This document shows, one piece after another, positions 6,834 through 14,460 of a stretch of DNA of 45,929 nucleotides. Within the stretch, counting starts at the first letter, position 1. Every line of letters begins with the position of its first letter. The translations under genes were made by a program, and so were the position numbers. The stretch comes from Hungatella sp. UBA5385 (GTDB taxonomy: Bacteria; Bacillota; Clostridia; Lachnospirales; Lachnospiraceae), in contig DHOR01000057.1 of assembly GCA_002409995.1 (NCBI GenBank), positions 1 through 45,929 on the forward strand, written 5' to 3'. The notes under the pieces are model-generated. The model was not told the origin of the DNA. It worked only from the letters and a program-made list of their open reading frames with translations, and did not search any database.

Positions 6834-8018
6834 TTAAATCACCAGAATTTCATTTTGTACAGGTCCATAGATCATCAATTTATTGTTTTTATTAATATGC
6901 ACATCAAATTCCAGCCGTACGCCATAATCTTCCATATAAATACCCGGTTCAACTGAAAACATAGTTCCCGGCAGCAAACTGCGGTTATCGTGAGTCTCAT
7001 AATCATCTAGATTTGCACCGATTCCATGACAACTATGTCCTATATTATGACCAGTCCGATGCATAATATATTGACTTAAATTCTGCTCTTGAAAAAACTT
7101 TCTCATCAGCTCGTCAACATCACAGCCATACACTGTTTTTCCAAGCCCCAATTGATCCTGGATATAAGAAAATGCCTTCCACCTTGCCATATTTACAACA
7201 GTAAAAAGTCTTTCATACTCAGGGTCAATATCTGGGCCAACATTCATACACCAGGAAATATCATAATAAACAGAATCCTCTTCCAGGGTACGCCCTGCTA
7301 TATCAATCATCAGACGGCTGCCTTCCTTAATCTGTTTAGAGCCTATTTCTGCAGGCTCATACCCAGGATCACAGCAATGTTCATCAATACCAAAAAATGG
7401 CGGAGAATCCATATATACAGGTTCCTTCGCTATAAGCCTCTCCATTTCCTTCAGCATCAGCCATTCGTCAATATAATTGCCCTCTGTAAGATTCTTACGT
7501 ATCCAGATAAATGTCTGCTCTAAGATTCGATGAATCATCGCTCCTGCCCGTTTATGGGATTCAATCTGCCGATCAGTCAGCACAGCTCCAAAATACTGAA
7601 GCAGATCAGCAGAGCATATAAGTTCAATTGGAAATGTCTTTAAATACTCCACAAGCCCTGCATCCATAGAGCTGACTGCAGGAACATTGCCTCCAGGAGA
7701 ATACTGACAGGCAATTCTTTTATCATCTATAAATATAGTTTCCAGAACCTTACGTTGCCCCTCTCTTCCCCTGTACAAAATCTTATCACCTGGCAGATGA
7801 TCAAGGAGCAAAGGCTCAATTACTGATAAAACTTTAACTGGTTCGCCCTCCGAAGGAATATAGTAGAACAAATGTCTGGTAGATTTCCGCTCTGTCAGTT
7901 TGAGAAAATCTCTTGTAATAAAATCCCTTCCCTGAAAATCAGTGAAGAGCCAGCCATCTAATTGATATTCTTTTAACAATCTTTGTATCTTGAATAAATC
8001 CATCTTGCATAAATCCAT
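6834..8018 (-). CDS. M24-family metallopeptidase (Xaa-Pro peptidase-like)
   Basis: Pita-bread-fold peptidase, 394 residues, cytoplasmic by sequence (no signal peptide). The N-terminal creatinase-like domain spans about 1-150, and the catalytic domain about 155-394. The five expected metal ligands are visible: D239 (MIDIAG), D253 (YYDISW), H324 (RTGHNIGH), E357 (SVEPGIY) and E370 (VRLEFDV). Substrate is unknown; relatives cleave Xaa-Pro dipeptides or hydrolyse small amide compounds. The start codon is followed by a 15-bp near-perfect tandem duplication (MDLCK/MDLFK). It lies 62 bp after an ECF S-component gene and upstream of ecfA1, so processing of an imported compound is possible (inference). 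Confidence 0.88.
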   Translation of the reverse strand: MDLCKMDLFKIQRLLKEYQLDGWLFTDFQGRDFITRDFLKLTERKSTRHLFYYIPSEGEPVKVLSVIEPLLLDHLPGDKILYRGREGQRKVLETIFIDDKRIACQYSPGGNVPAVSSMDAGLVEYLKTFPIELICSADLLQYFGAVLTDRQIESHKRAGAMIHRILEQTFIWIRKNLTEGNYIDEWLMLKEMERLIAKEPVYMDSPPFFGIDEHCCDPGYEPAEIGSKQIKEGSRLMIDIAGRTLEEDSVYYDISWCMNVGPDIDPEYERLFTVVNMARWKAFSYIQDQLGLGKTVYGCDVDELMRKFFQEQNLSQYIMHRTGHNIGHSCHGIGANLDDYETHDNRSLLPGTMFSVEPGIYMEDYGVRLEFDVHINKNNKLMIYGPVQNEILVI

Positions 8019-8080
8019 TTTCCTAACCTCTTAAACTGTTATCAGCCTTACGTCACTACGAGCCCACAGCTTTCACCTGC

Positions 8081-8635
8081 CTACCCCTGCAGAACCCGTC
8101 TATAAGCCCCTGTAATAGGCTTATACAACACTGCGATCCCAATCACAGTAAAACCTGCATTAATCACAGTAGCCGGTATAGAAGTGATTACAGCAGCCAT
8201 AGCAGCATTTAAGCTGCTGCCCATTATAACCAATTCCATTACAGACCAGATAAAATCAATTACAATATTAGCAACACCATAAACAGCCGCACAAATAACG
8301 GCCGCCATATATTCCTTATTCCTGTTCCCATCTGCCCTTTTACTCATTGCCATAAAAATAGCTCCCACAAGCAGACACTTAATTAAAGTACTGACAAACA
8401 CATTGGGTATTGCATGAATATATCCATTGAGCACATCAAAGGTTACAAGTCCAAGAACACCGGCAATAGCCGATCTCCCCGGTCCCAGACATAGAATTGA
8501 CAACATTACAAAAATATGGCCAAAATGCAAAAATGGCGTCCCTACAGCAGCAGGCATAGGAATCCGAAAAGACTGAATTCCCAGAAAAATTACTGCAGAG
8601 AAAAAAGCTGTTGTAACAACAGATTTCACATTCAT
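8081..8635 (-). CDS. ECF transporter S component (substrate-specificity membrane protein)
   Basis: About 184 residues from the ATG at 8635 (AGAGGTG upstream); a GTG three codons earlier is possible. Five or six hydrophobic segments fill the sequence. The pattern HFGHIFVML, then LGPGRSAIAGVLG, then a late IPATVINAG segment is that of the ECF S-component families (PF07155-like). Its ligand cannot be told from the sequence. It has its own extended -10 promoter and precedes the M24 peptidase and then ecfA1-ecfA2-ecfT. It could dock to that shared module, although group II S components are often encoded elsewhere. Confidence 0.8.
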   Translation of the reverse strand: MNVKSVVTTAFFSAVIFLGIQSFRIPMPAAVGTPFLHFGHIFVMLSILCLGPGRSAIAGVLGLVTFDVLNGYIHAIPNVFVSTLIKCLLVGAIFMAMSKRADGNRNKEYMAAVICAAVYGVANIVIDFIWSVMELVIMGSSLNAAMAAVITSIPATVINAGFTVIGIAVLYKPITGAYRRVLQG

Positions 8636-8667
8636 TGACAGCACCTCTTTTTTCTAAAAGTGTTCCC

Positions 8668-8694
8668 ATTATAGCATTAATCTGGTCATATCAA
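8668..8694 (-). promoter_or_regulatory. Extended -10 promoter of the S-component gene
   Basis: On the - strand TGCTATAAT (TATAAT at 8668-8673) has the TG extension. TTGATA lies at 8689-8694 with a short 15-bp spacer, so the extended -10 probably compensates. Confidence 0.6.
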
Positions 8695-8725
8695 CATATC
8701 CAGTTTTTACATATTTTACCAGTCC

Positions 8726-8784
8726 AGATTTACATAAGGGGTTCGACCCTTTGATACAAAGGGTCGAACCCCTTATGTAAATCT
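8726..8784. repeat. Perfect 59-nt palindromic element, copy 2
   Basis: The 35-nt core at 8738-8772 is the exact reverse complement of 4125-4159 (loop ATA instead of TAT). It is extended by 12 complementary bases on each side (8726-8737 with 8773-8784). The extension differs from copy 1 except for a shared AGATTTA string in a shifted position. It lies between a terminator (8793-8824) and the promoter of the S-component gene. Confidence 0.95.
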
Positions 8785-8792
8785 TAGAAATA

Positions 8793-8824
8793 AAGAGATA
8801 CAGAAGCCGTCTCCTGTATCTCTT
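8793..8824 (-). terminator. Terminator of the cell-wall-binding protein operon
   Basis: On the - strand AAGAGATACAG and CTGTATCTCTT form an 11-bp stem around a 10-nt loop, followed by the T-rich TATTTCT. It lies about 37 bp after the stop codon at 8861. Confidence 0.75.
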
Positions 8825-8860
8825 ATGATTAATAATTAATTGATCAACATTCAATTTAAT

Positions 8861-9886
8861 TTACTGAATCCATAATCCAGACCCATCCACTGTATAAACG
8901 CCATCAATCACAGTATTGACTACCATACTTCCATCTCCGTTTAAATAATACCACTTTCCAGGTTCAGGCTGTATCCAGCCTGTTGCCATATCACCGTTAG
9001 GATTGAGGTAATACCAGATACCATTGACCTGTTGCCAGCCGGTTAACATACAGGCTTCCTTGTCAAAATAATACCACTTATTATCAACTGCCTGCCACCC
9101 CGTTACTGCATAGCCGTTCTGATTGAAATAATACCACTTCCCAACGATCATCTTCCAGCCATTGCTCATATAGCTGCCATCATTCTCTCTGTACTTTTTG
9201 CCCTCCTGGTACTGGCTCCATCTGCCTGAAGTATCCCCAAGCTCCTGAGTCACAGAGTCATCAGACATAACATAGTCGCTTTCCTTCATATACTTCTCTT
9301 CTTTGGTATCCTTTGGAATTGCTTTTACTTCATAGTAATAGCTCTCTCCATCCTTCATATATTCTATCAGATCAACAGAAGTAGCTGTACTGGTAATGGT
9401 TTTTACCCATTCTTCGCCACCTTTGTAGAGACGAACCTGATACTTGGAGGCATAGGGAACCTTTTTCCAGGATGCTCTGGTCTTATTAGCATCACTCCAG
9501 CCGGCTGATTCAGGAGAAGCCAGCTTAACAACAGGCACATAAGATGCCTTAATCACTGTTTCATCGTCACTTGCGTTAACGGAGATCAGTTCACCGCCGT
9601 ATACACTACAGTCTTTTCTGGCATAGGTACCTGACAGCGTAAATGTTGCAGTTACCTTCTTCCCAGGAGTCCACTCCTCCGGCTCCTTGCTCCATTCCGG
9701 GCTTTCCTCAGAATAGTTAATAGTCACCTTTGGAATTGTAATTTCTTCTGTCCAATTGCTCTTAGACGGATTTTCAAATCGAATTTTAACACTGCCTGAA
9801 GCCATAGATGTGATTCCTGCTCCAAGAGTTAATGCTGCAGCCAGCACAACAATGAGCCATCTACTTTTTTTCCCAATTATTCTCAT
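8861..9886 (-). CDS. Secreted cell-wall/choline-binding repeat protein
   Basis: About 341 residues from the ATG at 9886 (AAGGAG upstream); an in-frame GTG two codons earlier overlaps that site and is unlikely. The N-terminus is a signal peptide: basic RIIGKKSR, hydrophobic WLIVVLAAALTLGAG, cleavage near SMA-SG. Residues about 30-120 have beta-rich sequence of unknown type, and about 125-205 resembles a fibronectin-type III fold. The C-terminal third holds at least four cell-wall-binding repeats of the GW-x-WYY-F/L-N-x-x-G type (GKWYYFNQNG, NKWYYFDKEA, GIWYYLNPNG, GKWYYLNGDG). These would hold the protein on choline or other wall polymers. No enzymatic domain is visible. It is 15 bp from the similar gene upstream and has the same architecture, so the pair probably arose by duplication. 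Confidence 0.87.
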   Translation of the reverse strand: MRIIGKKSRWLIVVLAAALTLGAGITSMASGSVKIRFENPSKSNWTEEITIPKVTINYSEESPEWSKEPEEWTPGKKVTATFTLSGTYARKDCSVYGGELISVNASDDETVIKASYVPVVKLASPESAGWSDANKTRASWKKVPYASKYQVRLYKGGEEWVKTITSTATSVDLIEYMKDGESYYYEVKAIPKDTKEEKYMKESDYVMSDDSVTQELGDTSGRWSQYQEGKKYRENDGSYMSNGWKMIVGKWYYFNQNGYAVTGWQAVDNKWYYFDKEACMLTGWQQVNGIWYYLNPNGDMATGWIQPEPGKWYYLNGDGSMVVNTVIDGVYTVDGSGLWIQ

Positions 9887-9901
9887 AAGCACTCCTTCTC
9901 C

Positions 9902-11143
9902 TTATTTATGCCACACTCCGTTTCCATCTACAGGGAAGCCGCTGATTGTCGTATTCACAGCCTTGGAACCTTCACCTGGATAGAAATAATACCAATTACC
10001 TTCTACTTCCTGCCAGCCCTCCAGCATTGCGCCTGAGGAGTTGGTGTAATACCATCTGTTGTTATAATTAATCCAGCCGGTTTTCATAGCACCTTCCACA
10101 CCAGAGGTTGTTGACGGATTCATATAATACCATTTGTTGTTAGAAAGTGCCCAGCCTGTTACCATGGCACCATCGTTGGTTAAGAAATACCATAAGTTGT
10201 TTCTCTGCTGCCAGCCTGTCAACATAGCGCCACTGTTATCGAACAAATACCACTTATTATTGATCTTTGCCCAGCTGTTCTTCTGATAGCTTCCATCCGG
10301 ATAGCGGTAATACCAGGTATTGCCTGACTTAATCCAGCCTACCTGACCGGTTGCTCCCGGATTGCTTCCACCTTCTGCCCCCTGTCCGCTTCCATCAGAT
10401 ACCTTTTCCTCCGGCAGATAAATCTCATCTGACTCTATCCACTCACTTGCCTTACCGTACTTTTTCTCACTTTCCGTATAAGGAACTGTACGTACCTTAA
10501 AGGAATAGGTTCCTTTTTTCGTCATATAGGGATAAAAGTTAAATGTAGTCGCCTTTAATCCCTGTACTTTATGAACCGCAGAGCTGCCCCGGTATAAAGT
10601 TACATCATAGGCATCGGAGCTGTTGTCTACAGAGCTCCATCTGGCATTGCCATAGCTGTTGTTATCTCTCCAATAAGCCTCTTCCGGAGACTCATAAGTG
10701 CCCTTAATCGGTTTAAACTTAAATGTCACATAGAGTGTATCACTGCCTGATCTGCTGGCAGATACATAGGTTCCGCCCTTTACATTAATATTACTGGACT
10801 GATAGCCGCCCTTAAATGCATATTCATCAGAATCCGAAGCATATAAGGTAACCCTCATCTTAGGCTCATAACCAATGGTCATCTCTTTGGAATCAGATGT
10901 TATCCATTCAACTTCATTAACCTGATACTTATCATTATTGGTATAAACATAGTTACCAGTATTATCGGTGGTGCTGAACTCACTCTCTGACGGCAGATTT
11001 TCGCCTGAAGACAGTTCCTCAAGACCTACATAAATCGTAACAGAGGAGATTGCTTTTGTTGCAGCCAGAGCCTCCATAGGTATAGTCAACCCCATTATAC
11101 TGACAACCGCCGCAAGGGCTATAATTTTCTTTAATGGTTTCAT
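9902..11143 (-). CDS. Secreted cell-wall/choline-binding repeat protein
   Basis: About 413 residues from the ATG at 11143, which follows GGGAGGT; a GTG five codons upstream overlaps that site. The signal peptide is MKPLKK plus a hydrophobic core ending ALA-AT near 27. About 30-145 is a beta-rich domain and 150-245 an FnIII-like segment, matching the downstream neighbour. A Gly/Ser-rich linker (about 250-268) leads to six or so cell-wall-binding repeats (NTWYYRYPDG, NKWYLFDNSG, NLWYFLTNDG, NKWYYMN, NRWYYTNSSG, NWYYFYPGEG). The conserved end of both proteins, an NT-x-I-x-G segment followed by VDG-x-G-x-W, suggests a common C-terminal cap. It is first in a two-gene operon with its own promoter and a structured leader of about 230 nt. 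Confidence 0.87.
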   Translation of the reverse strand: MKPLKKIIALAAVVSIMGLTIPMEALAATKAISSVTIYVGLEELSSGENLPSESEFSTTDNTGNYVYTNNDKYQVNEVEWITSDSKEMTIGYEPKMRVTLYASDSDEYAFKGGYQSSNINVKGGTYVSASRSGSDTLYVTFKFKPIKGTYESPEEAYWRDNNSYGNARWSSVDNSSDAYDVTLYRGSSAVHKVQGLKATTFNFYPYMTKKGTYSFKVRTVPYTESEKKYGKASEWIESDEIYLPEEKVSDGSGQGAEGGSNPGATGQVGWIKSGNTWYYRYPDGSYQKNSWAKINNKWYLFDNSGAMLTGWQQRNNLWYFLTNDGAMVTGWALSNNKWYYMNPSTTSGVEGAMKTGWINYNNRWYYTNSSGAMLEGWQEVEGNWYYFYPGEGSKAVNTTISGFPVDGNGVWHK

Positions 11144-11372
11144 AGAGATACCTCCCACAGTAGTTTTCTATTGTTTCAATCCACGCTCGGTAATTTCACG
11201 GAGTACGACCACATTATTATAGCTGCGTGGTTTGACCTCGTGTCAGTGGGGGACACCGATTTCTCTCCGCCCACCACTGCCGTTAATCTTGTTTTTGGTG
11301 ATTCATCTCACCACCTAAGGGAGAATTCTCACTTATTTCGTTAAAATCTAAGAATTTGATTCCATTTTACCT
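11144..11372 (-). ncRNA. Long structured 5' leader of the cell-wall-binding operon
   Basis: About 229 nt lie between the promoter start point and the ATG. By eye, on the - strand, in order: an AATTCT/AGAATT helix near the 5' end; TGGTGA-GATGAA-TCACCA; a 9-bp stem CAGTGG(T)GGG with CCCCCACTG; a composite stem with ACCAC/GTGGT inside CACG/CGTG; and a CTC-GT/AC-GAG hairpin inside the CRISPR-like 37-mer. I could not match it to a known riboswitch class. A cis-regulatory RNA is the simplest reading. Confidence 0.5.
11173..11209 (-). other. Single CRISPR-repeat-like 37-mer
   Basis: On the - strand the sequence begins GTCG, contains an imperfect hairpin (CTC-GT/AC-GAG) and ends GAGCGTGGATTGAAAC. 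That 3' end is the hallmark of many type I CRISPR repeats (ATTGAAAC handle). Only one copy is present, no second repeat or cas gene is in the window, and it lies inside the leader RNA just before a coding start. It may be coincidence or a relic. Confidence 0.3.
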
Positions 11373-11378
11373 ATATAC

Positions 11379-11408
11379 ATTATATCCCCTGGGGCAATTG
11401 TCCGTCAA
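11379..11408 (-). promoter_or_regulatory. Promoter of the cell-wall-binding protein operon
   Basis: On the - strand TTGACG (11403-11408) and TATAAT (11379-11384) are separated by 18 bp. It lies downstream of the rplQ terminator, so the two surface genes form a separate transcription unit. Confidence 0.8.
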
Positions 11409-11513
11409 CTTACGATATTCTTTCTTTATTCTTGCGAAAGGTTGGAAATGCTTCAAAGAACAGGAAACCTTGGATAATATTGGAATTTTATAAAATCCCC
11501 AATTTTAAAATAG

Positions 11514-11562
11514 TAAAAAAAGAGAGAATCAGCAAAATTTATCACTTTGCAATCCTCTCTTG
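11514..11562 (-). terminator. Terminator of the alpha operon after rplQ
   Basis: On the - strand AAGAGAG (11555-11561) pairs with CTCTCTT (11520-11526). Inner pairing between GCAAA and TTTGC extends the stem, and a run of seven Ts follows. It starts about 20 bp after the rplQ stop. Confidence 0.85.
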
Positions 11563-11582
11563 TTGTCTACTGAACAGTATAA

Positions 11583-12119
11583 TTATACAAGCTCAATTAT
11601 AACTTCCATAGCACCGTCACCCTTACGCTGACCGATCTTTACGATACGAGTATATCCACCATTACGGGAAACATACTTTGGTGCAATGTCTTCGAATAAT
11701 TTCTTTGGCAGATCAACAGACTTTGTGTTTTTCTTTCTTCCTGCAGGAGTTGATGGAACCTCTGTTACATCATAGAGAATTCTTAACATCTGTCTTCTTG
11801 CGTGGAGTCTGGAAGGAAGATCTTTCTTGATCTCTTTCTCTACTTCATCATAAACAGTAACTTTCTTACCATTTACAACTTCTTTTACTCTCTTGCCATC
11901 TTTATCTTTACGAGCAACTTTTGCTGTTACCTTAACGGTCTCGAAATTGTCTTTCTCTTTTACAGCCATAGCAATAATGCCTTCTGCTACTTTACGGATC
12001 TCTTTTGCTCTTGCTTCTGTAGTTACAATCTTGCCATTATATAATAATGCAGTAACCTGGTTTCTGATTAATGCTTTTCTCTGGTCTGAGGTTTTTCCCA
12101 GTTTTCTATATCCTGCCAT
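11583..12119 (-). CDS. rplQ: 50S ribosomal protein L17
   Basis: bL17 of the large subunit, 178 residues from the ATG in MAGYRKLGKTSDQR; the longer upstream frame lacks support and GGAGG precedes this ATG. The N-terminal core (1-55) and the C-terminal part (GGYTRIVKIGQRKGDGA) are canonical. The protein is about 50-60 residues longer than typical L17. The extra part is a lysine-rich charged insertion at about 58-105 (KDNFETVKV to DEVEKEIKK), before SRLHARRQM. Last gene of the rpmJ-rpsM-rpsK-rpsD-rpoA-rplQ operon, followed by a strong terminator. Confidence 0.97.
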   Translation of the reverse strand: MAGYRKLGKTSDQRKALIRNQVTALLYNGKIVTTEARAKEIRKVAEGIIAMAVKEKDNFETVKVTAKVARKDKDGKRVKEVVNGKKVTVYDEVEKEIKKDLPSRLHARRQMLRILYDVTEVPSTPAGRKKNTKSVDLPKKLFEDIAPKYVSRNGGYTRIVKIGQRKGDGAMEVIIELV

Positions 12120-12216
12120 TGTCTCTTTTCCTCCATTTGTGGAACACAGATACACGCTTCTTCGGTCTTACTGTACCAGTGCTTATTCTCCATAAATTAA
12201 CTGATGCAGACGATTA

Positions 12217-13185
12217 TTAATTGTTAGAATCGTCGCTTGGGTTAAGCTGTAAGCCTAACTCCTTTAACTTAGCCAGTACTTCTTCCAAAGACTTACGGCC
12301 AAGGTTACGAACCTTCATCATATCCTCAGGAGTTCTGTTACACAGCTCCTCCACAGTATTGATTCCAGCTCTCTTCAGACAGTTGTATGAACGAACGGAC
12401 AGCTCTAACTCATCAATGTTCATCTCGAGAACTTTTTCTTTCTCGTTATCTTCTTTTTCTACCATAACTTCAGCAGTTTTAGCATTCTCAGAAAGATCGA
12501 TAAACAGATTCAAGTGTTCACTTAATACCTTAGCTGCAAGGCTGACAGCCTCATCTGGTGCCAGGGTTCCGTTTGTGAATACATCTAATGTCAGCTTATC
12601 GTAATCGGTAACCTGACCTACTCGGGTGTTTTCTACCGTCATGTTGACGCGTTCTACTGGTGTATAGATGGAATCAACGGCTATGACGCCAATCGGTAAA
12701 TCTTCACTCTTATTCTTGTCTGCACTTACATAGCCACGACCCTTAGTGATAGTAAGCTCCATATAGAACTTGCTGTCCGTGCCGCCGCTGAGTGTAGCGA
12801 TAACCTGATCAGGGTTCATGATCTCAATATCTGGATCTGCCTGAATATCGGCTGCAGTTACAACACCTTCGCCTTCAAACTCAATGTATGCAACCTTTGC
12901 TTCGTTGGTATCGCTGTTATTCTTAATAGATAAGCTCTTGATGTTCATAATGATTTCAGTTACATCTTCCTTGACGCCTGAAATAGAACTGAATTCATGC
13001 AAAACGCCGTCGATTTTTACCTGACTGACCGCGGCACCCGGTAAAGAAGAAAGCATGATTCTCCTCAAGGAATTACCTAAAGTCGTGCCGTAGCCCCTCT
13101 CAAGTGGTTCAACTACAAACTTGCCATACCTTTTATCCTCTGAGATCTCAGCAATCTCAATGTTTGGTTTTTCAAAATCGAACAC
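12217..13185 (-). CDS. rpoA: DNA-directed RNA polymerase subunit alpha
   Basis: 322 residues, the usual size. The start is GTG, placed by GGAGGGG eight bases upstream and the normal N-terminus FDFEKPNIEI. The N-terminal assembly domain carries LERGYGTTLGNSLRRIMLSS (about 27-46), which nucleates the core enzyme. The acidic linker (about 228-245) precedes the C-terminal domain with SVRSYNCLKRAGINTVEEL (about 255-273) and KVRNLGRKSLEEV, the helices that touch UP elements and activators. It is in the standard place between rpsD and rplQ. Confidence 0.98.
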   Translation of the reverse strand: MFDFEKPNIEIAEISEDKRYGKFVVEPLERGYGTTLGNSLRRIMLSSLPGAAVSQVKIDGVLHEFSSISGVKEDVTEIIMNIKSLSIKNNSDTNEAKVAYIEFEGEGVVTAADIQADPDIEIMNPDQVIATLSGGTDSKFYMELTITKGRGYVSADKNKSEDLPIGVIAVDSIYTPVERVNMTVENTRVGQVTDYDKLTLDVFTNGTLAPDEAVSLAAKVLSEHLNLFIDLSENAKTAEVMVEKEDNEKEKVLEMNIDELELSVRSYNCLKRAGINTVEELCNRTPEDMMKVRNLGRKSLEEVLAKLKELGLQLNPSDDSNN

Positions 13186-13239
13186 TAATAGCCCCTCCTT
13201 TTGGGTGTATTATATCGAGGCCCTTATACTCAAAACCTT

Positions 13240-13266
13240 GCCCGGAGCATATAAAACACTCCGGGC
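13240..13266 (-). other. GC-rich hairpin between rpsD and rpoA
   Basis: GCCCGGAG (13240-13247) pairs perfectly with CTCCGGGC (13259-13266) around an 11-nt loop. On the - strand AAGGTTTTGAG follows, not a T-run, so it is more likely a processing or partial attenuating structure that sets the rpoA:rpsD ratio than a terminator. Confidence 0.5.
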
Positions 13267-13299
13267 GAAAGCTGTAATAATTCATTAACAGACTTTCAA

Positions 13300-13893
13300 T
13301 TATTTGGAGTACAACTCGACGATAAGCATTTCATTTACTGGAACATCAATCTCATCTCTTGTTGGTAACTCTTTAACAGTACCACGTAAATTCTCATGAT
13401 CAACATCAAGCCAAGCTGGAATTAAACGTCCTGCCATGGTTTCCTGAACCTCTTTGAATCTGGCATTGGATTTGCATTTCTCTTTTACTTCGATTACATC
13501 GCCTGCTTTCACAAGGAAAGAAGGAATGTTAACGCACTTGCCATTTACCAGAATGCTCTTGTGATCAACCATCTGTCTGGTTTCTCTTCTTGTTCTTCCG
13601 AATCCCATACGGAATACTACGTTGTCAAGTCTTCTCTCCAAAAGGGACATAAGGTTTTCACCTACAAGTCCTTTCATCTTATCAGCCTTTGCATAGTAGT
13701 TACGGAAAGGTTTCTCAAGAACACCATAGATGAATTTAGCTTTCTGCTTTTCTCTCAGCTGAAGGCCATACTCACTTATCTTTCTGTTTGATCTTCTTAC
13801 TTCTCTGTTTGATTTTTTATCTATTCCTAAATAGATTGGATCAAGACCAAGGGATCTACATCTTTTAAGAACAGGAACTCTATCAACTGCCAC
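13300..13893 (-). CDS. rpsD: 30S ribosomal protein S4
   Basis: uS4, primary 16S rRNA binder and 30S assembly initiator, 197 residues. The GTG start follows AGGAGG. The N-terminal region (CRSLGLDP) has the family fold but not a four-cysteine zinc site. The S4 RNA-binding domain (about 88-150) contains LLERRLDNVVFRMGFGRTRRETRQMV and DHKSILVNGKCVNIPSFLV. Located between rpsK and rpoA. In B. subtilis rpsD is a separate unit, while in Clostridia it is within the alpha operon as here. Confidence 0.98.
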   Translation of the reverse strand: MAVDRVPVLKRCRSLGLDPIYLGIDKKSNREVRRSNRKISEYGLQLREKQKAKFIYGVLEKPFRNYYAKADKMKGLVGENLMSLLERRLDNVVFRMGFGRTRRETRQMVDHKSILVNGKCVNIPSFLVKAGDVIEVKEKCKSNARFKEVQETMAGRLIPAWLDVDHENLRGTVKELPTRDEIDVPVNEMLIVELYSK

Positions 13894-13909
13894 TGTAATT
13901 ACCTCCTAA

Positions 13910-14311
13910 TTAAACTCTTCTACGTTTTGGTGGACGACATCCGTTATGTGGAACTGGTGTAACATCCTTTATGCTGGTAACTTCTAATCCGCATGCCTGA
14001 AGTGCACGAATAGCTGCTTCACGGCCTGAACCTGGGCCCTTAACCATAACGTCTACTGATTTTAAACCATGTATGAGAGCTGCCTTAGTAGCAGTTTCTG
14101 CCGCCATCTGAGCTGCATATGGAGTAGATTTCCTTGAACCTCTAAATCCCAGACCACCAGCACTTGCCCATGATAAGGCATTACCCTGTGTATCTGTTAA
14201 TGTCACGATTGTGTTATTAAAAGATGACTGGATATGTGCTTGTCCGCGTTCAACGTTTTTCTTTACACGCTTTTTTGTCACTTTTTTAGTAGTGGACACT
14301 TTTTTAGCCAT
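13910..14311 (-). CDS. rpsK: 30S ribosomal protein S11
   Basis: uS11 of the 30S platform, 133 residues with a lysine-rich N-terminal tail. The motifs AHIQSSFNNTIVTLTD and KGPGSGREAAIRAL are diagnostic. The C-terminus has VPHNGCRPPKRRRV, contacting the 690 loop and decoding region. It is 149 bp downstream of rpsM, an unusually wide gap for this operon. That gap holds only a small AAGGGA/TCCCTT hairpin on the - strand and no gene. Confidence 0.98.
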   Translation of the reverse strand: MAKKVSTTKKVTKKRVKKNVERGQAHIQSSFNNTIVTLTDTQGNALSWASAGGLGFRGSRKSTPYAAQMAAETATKAALIHGLKSVDVMVKGPGSGREAAIRALQACGLEVTSIKDVTPVPHNGCRPPKRRRV

Positions 14312-14460
14312 TTTAAACTAACCTACTTTCTTAGATACTTGAATCCTGTTATTCCTGTTTTTAAAACATGTAACGTGATTCACTGTTATTTTGTTTCGAA
14401 GGGAAATAGTCTCCCTTACCGCATAGAACTCTTCTAATTGCTTATTCAATGCACTAATTC

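Noticed and set aside
11161..11220. CRISPR array
   Set aside because: Only one repeat-like unit is present, with no second copy or spacer spacing and no cas genes, so no array is called.
11144..11372. Cyclic-di-GMP riboswitch upstream of the surface proteins
   Set aside because: The GTCAAACC string is suggestive, but the conserved GEMM core could not be aligned.
12221..12604. 127-residue frame opposite rpoA
   Set aside because: Antisense shadow of the conserved rpoA C-terminal region with no start signal.
13240..13266. Terminator between rpsD and rpoA
   Set aside because: Stem is strong, but there is no T-run and the operon continues with rpoA, so it is listed only as a hairpin.
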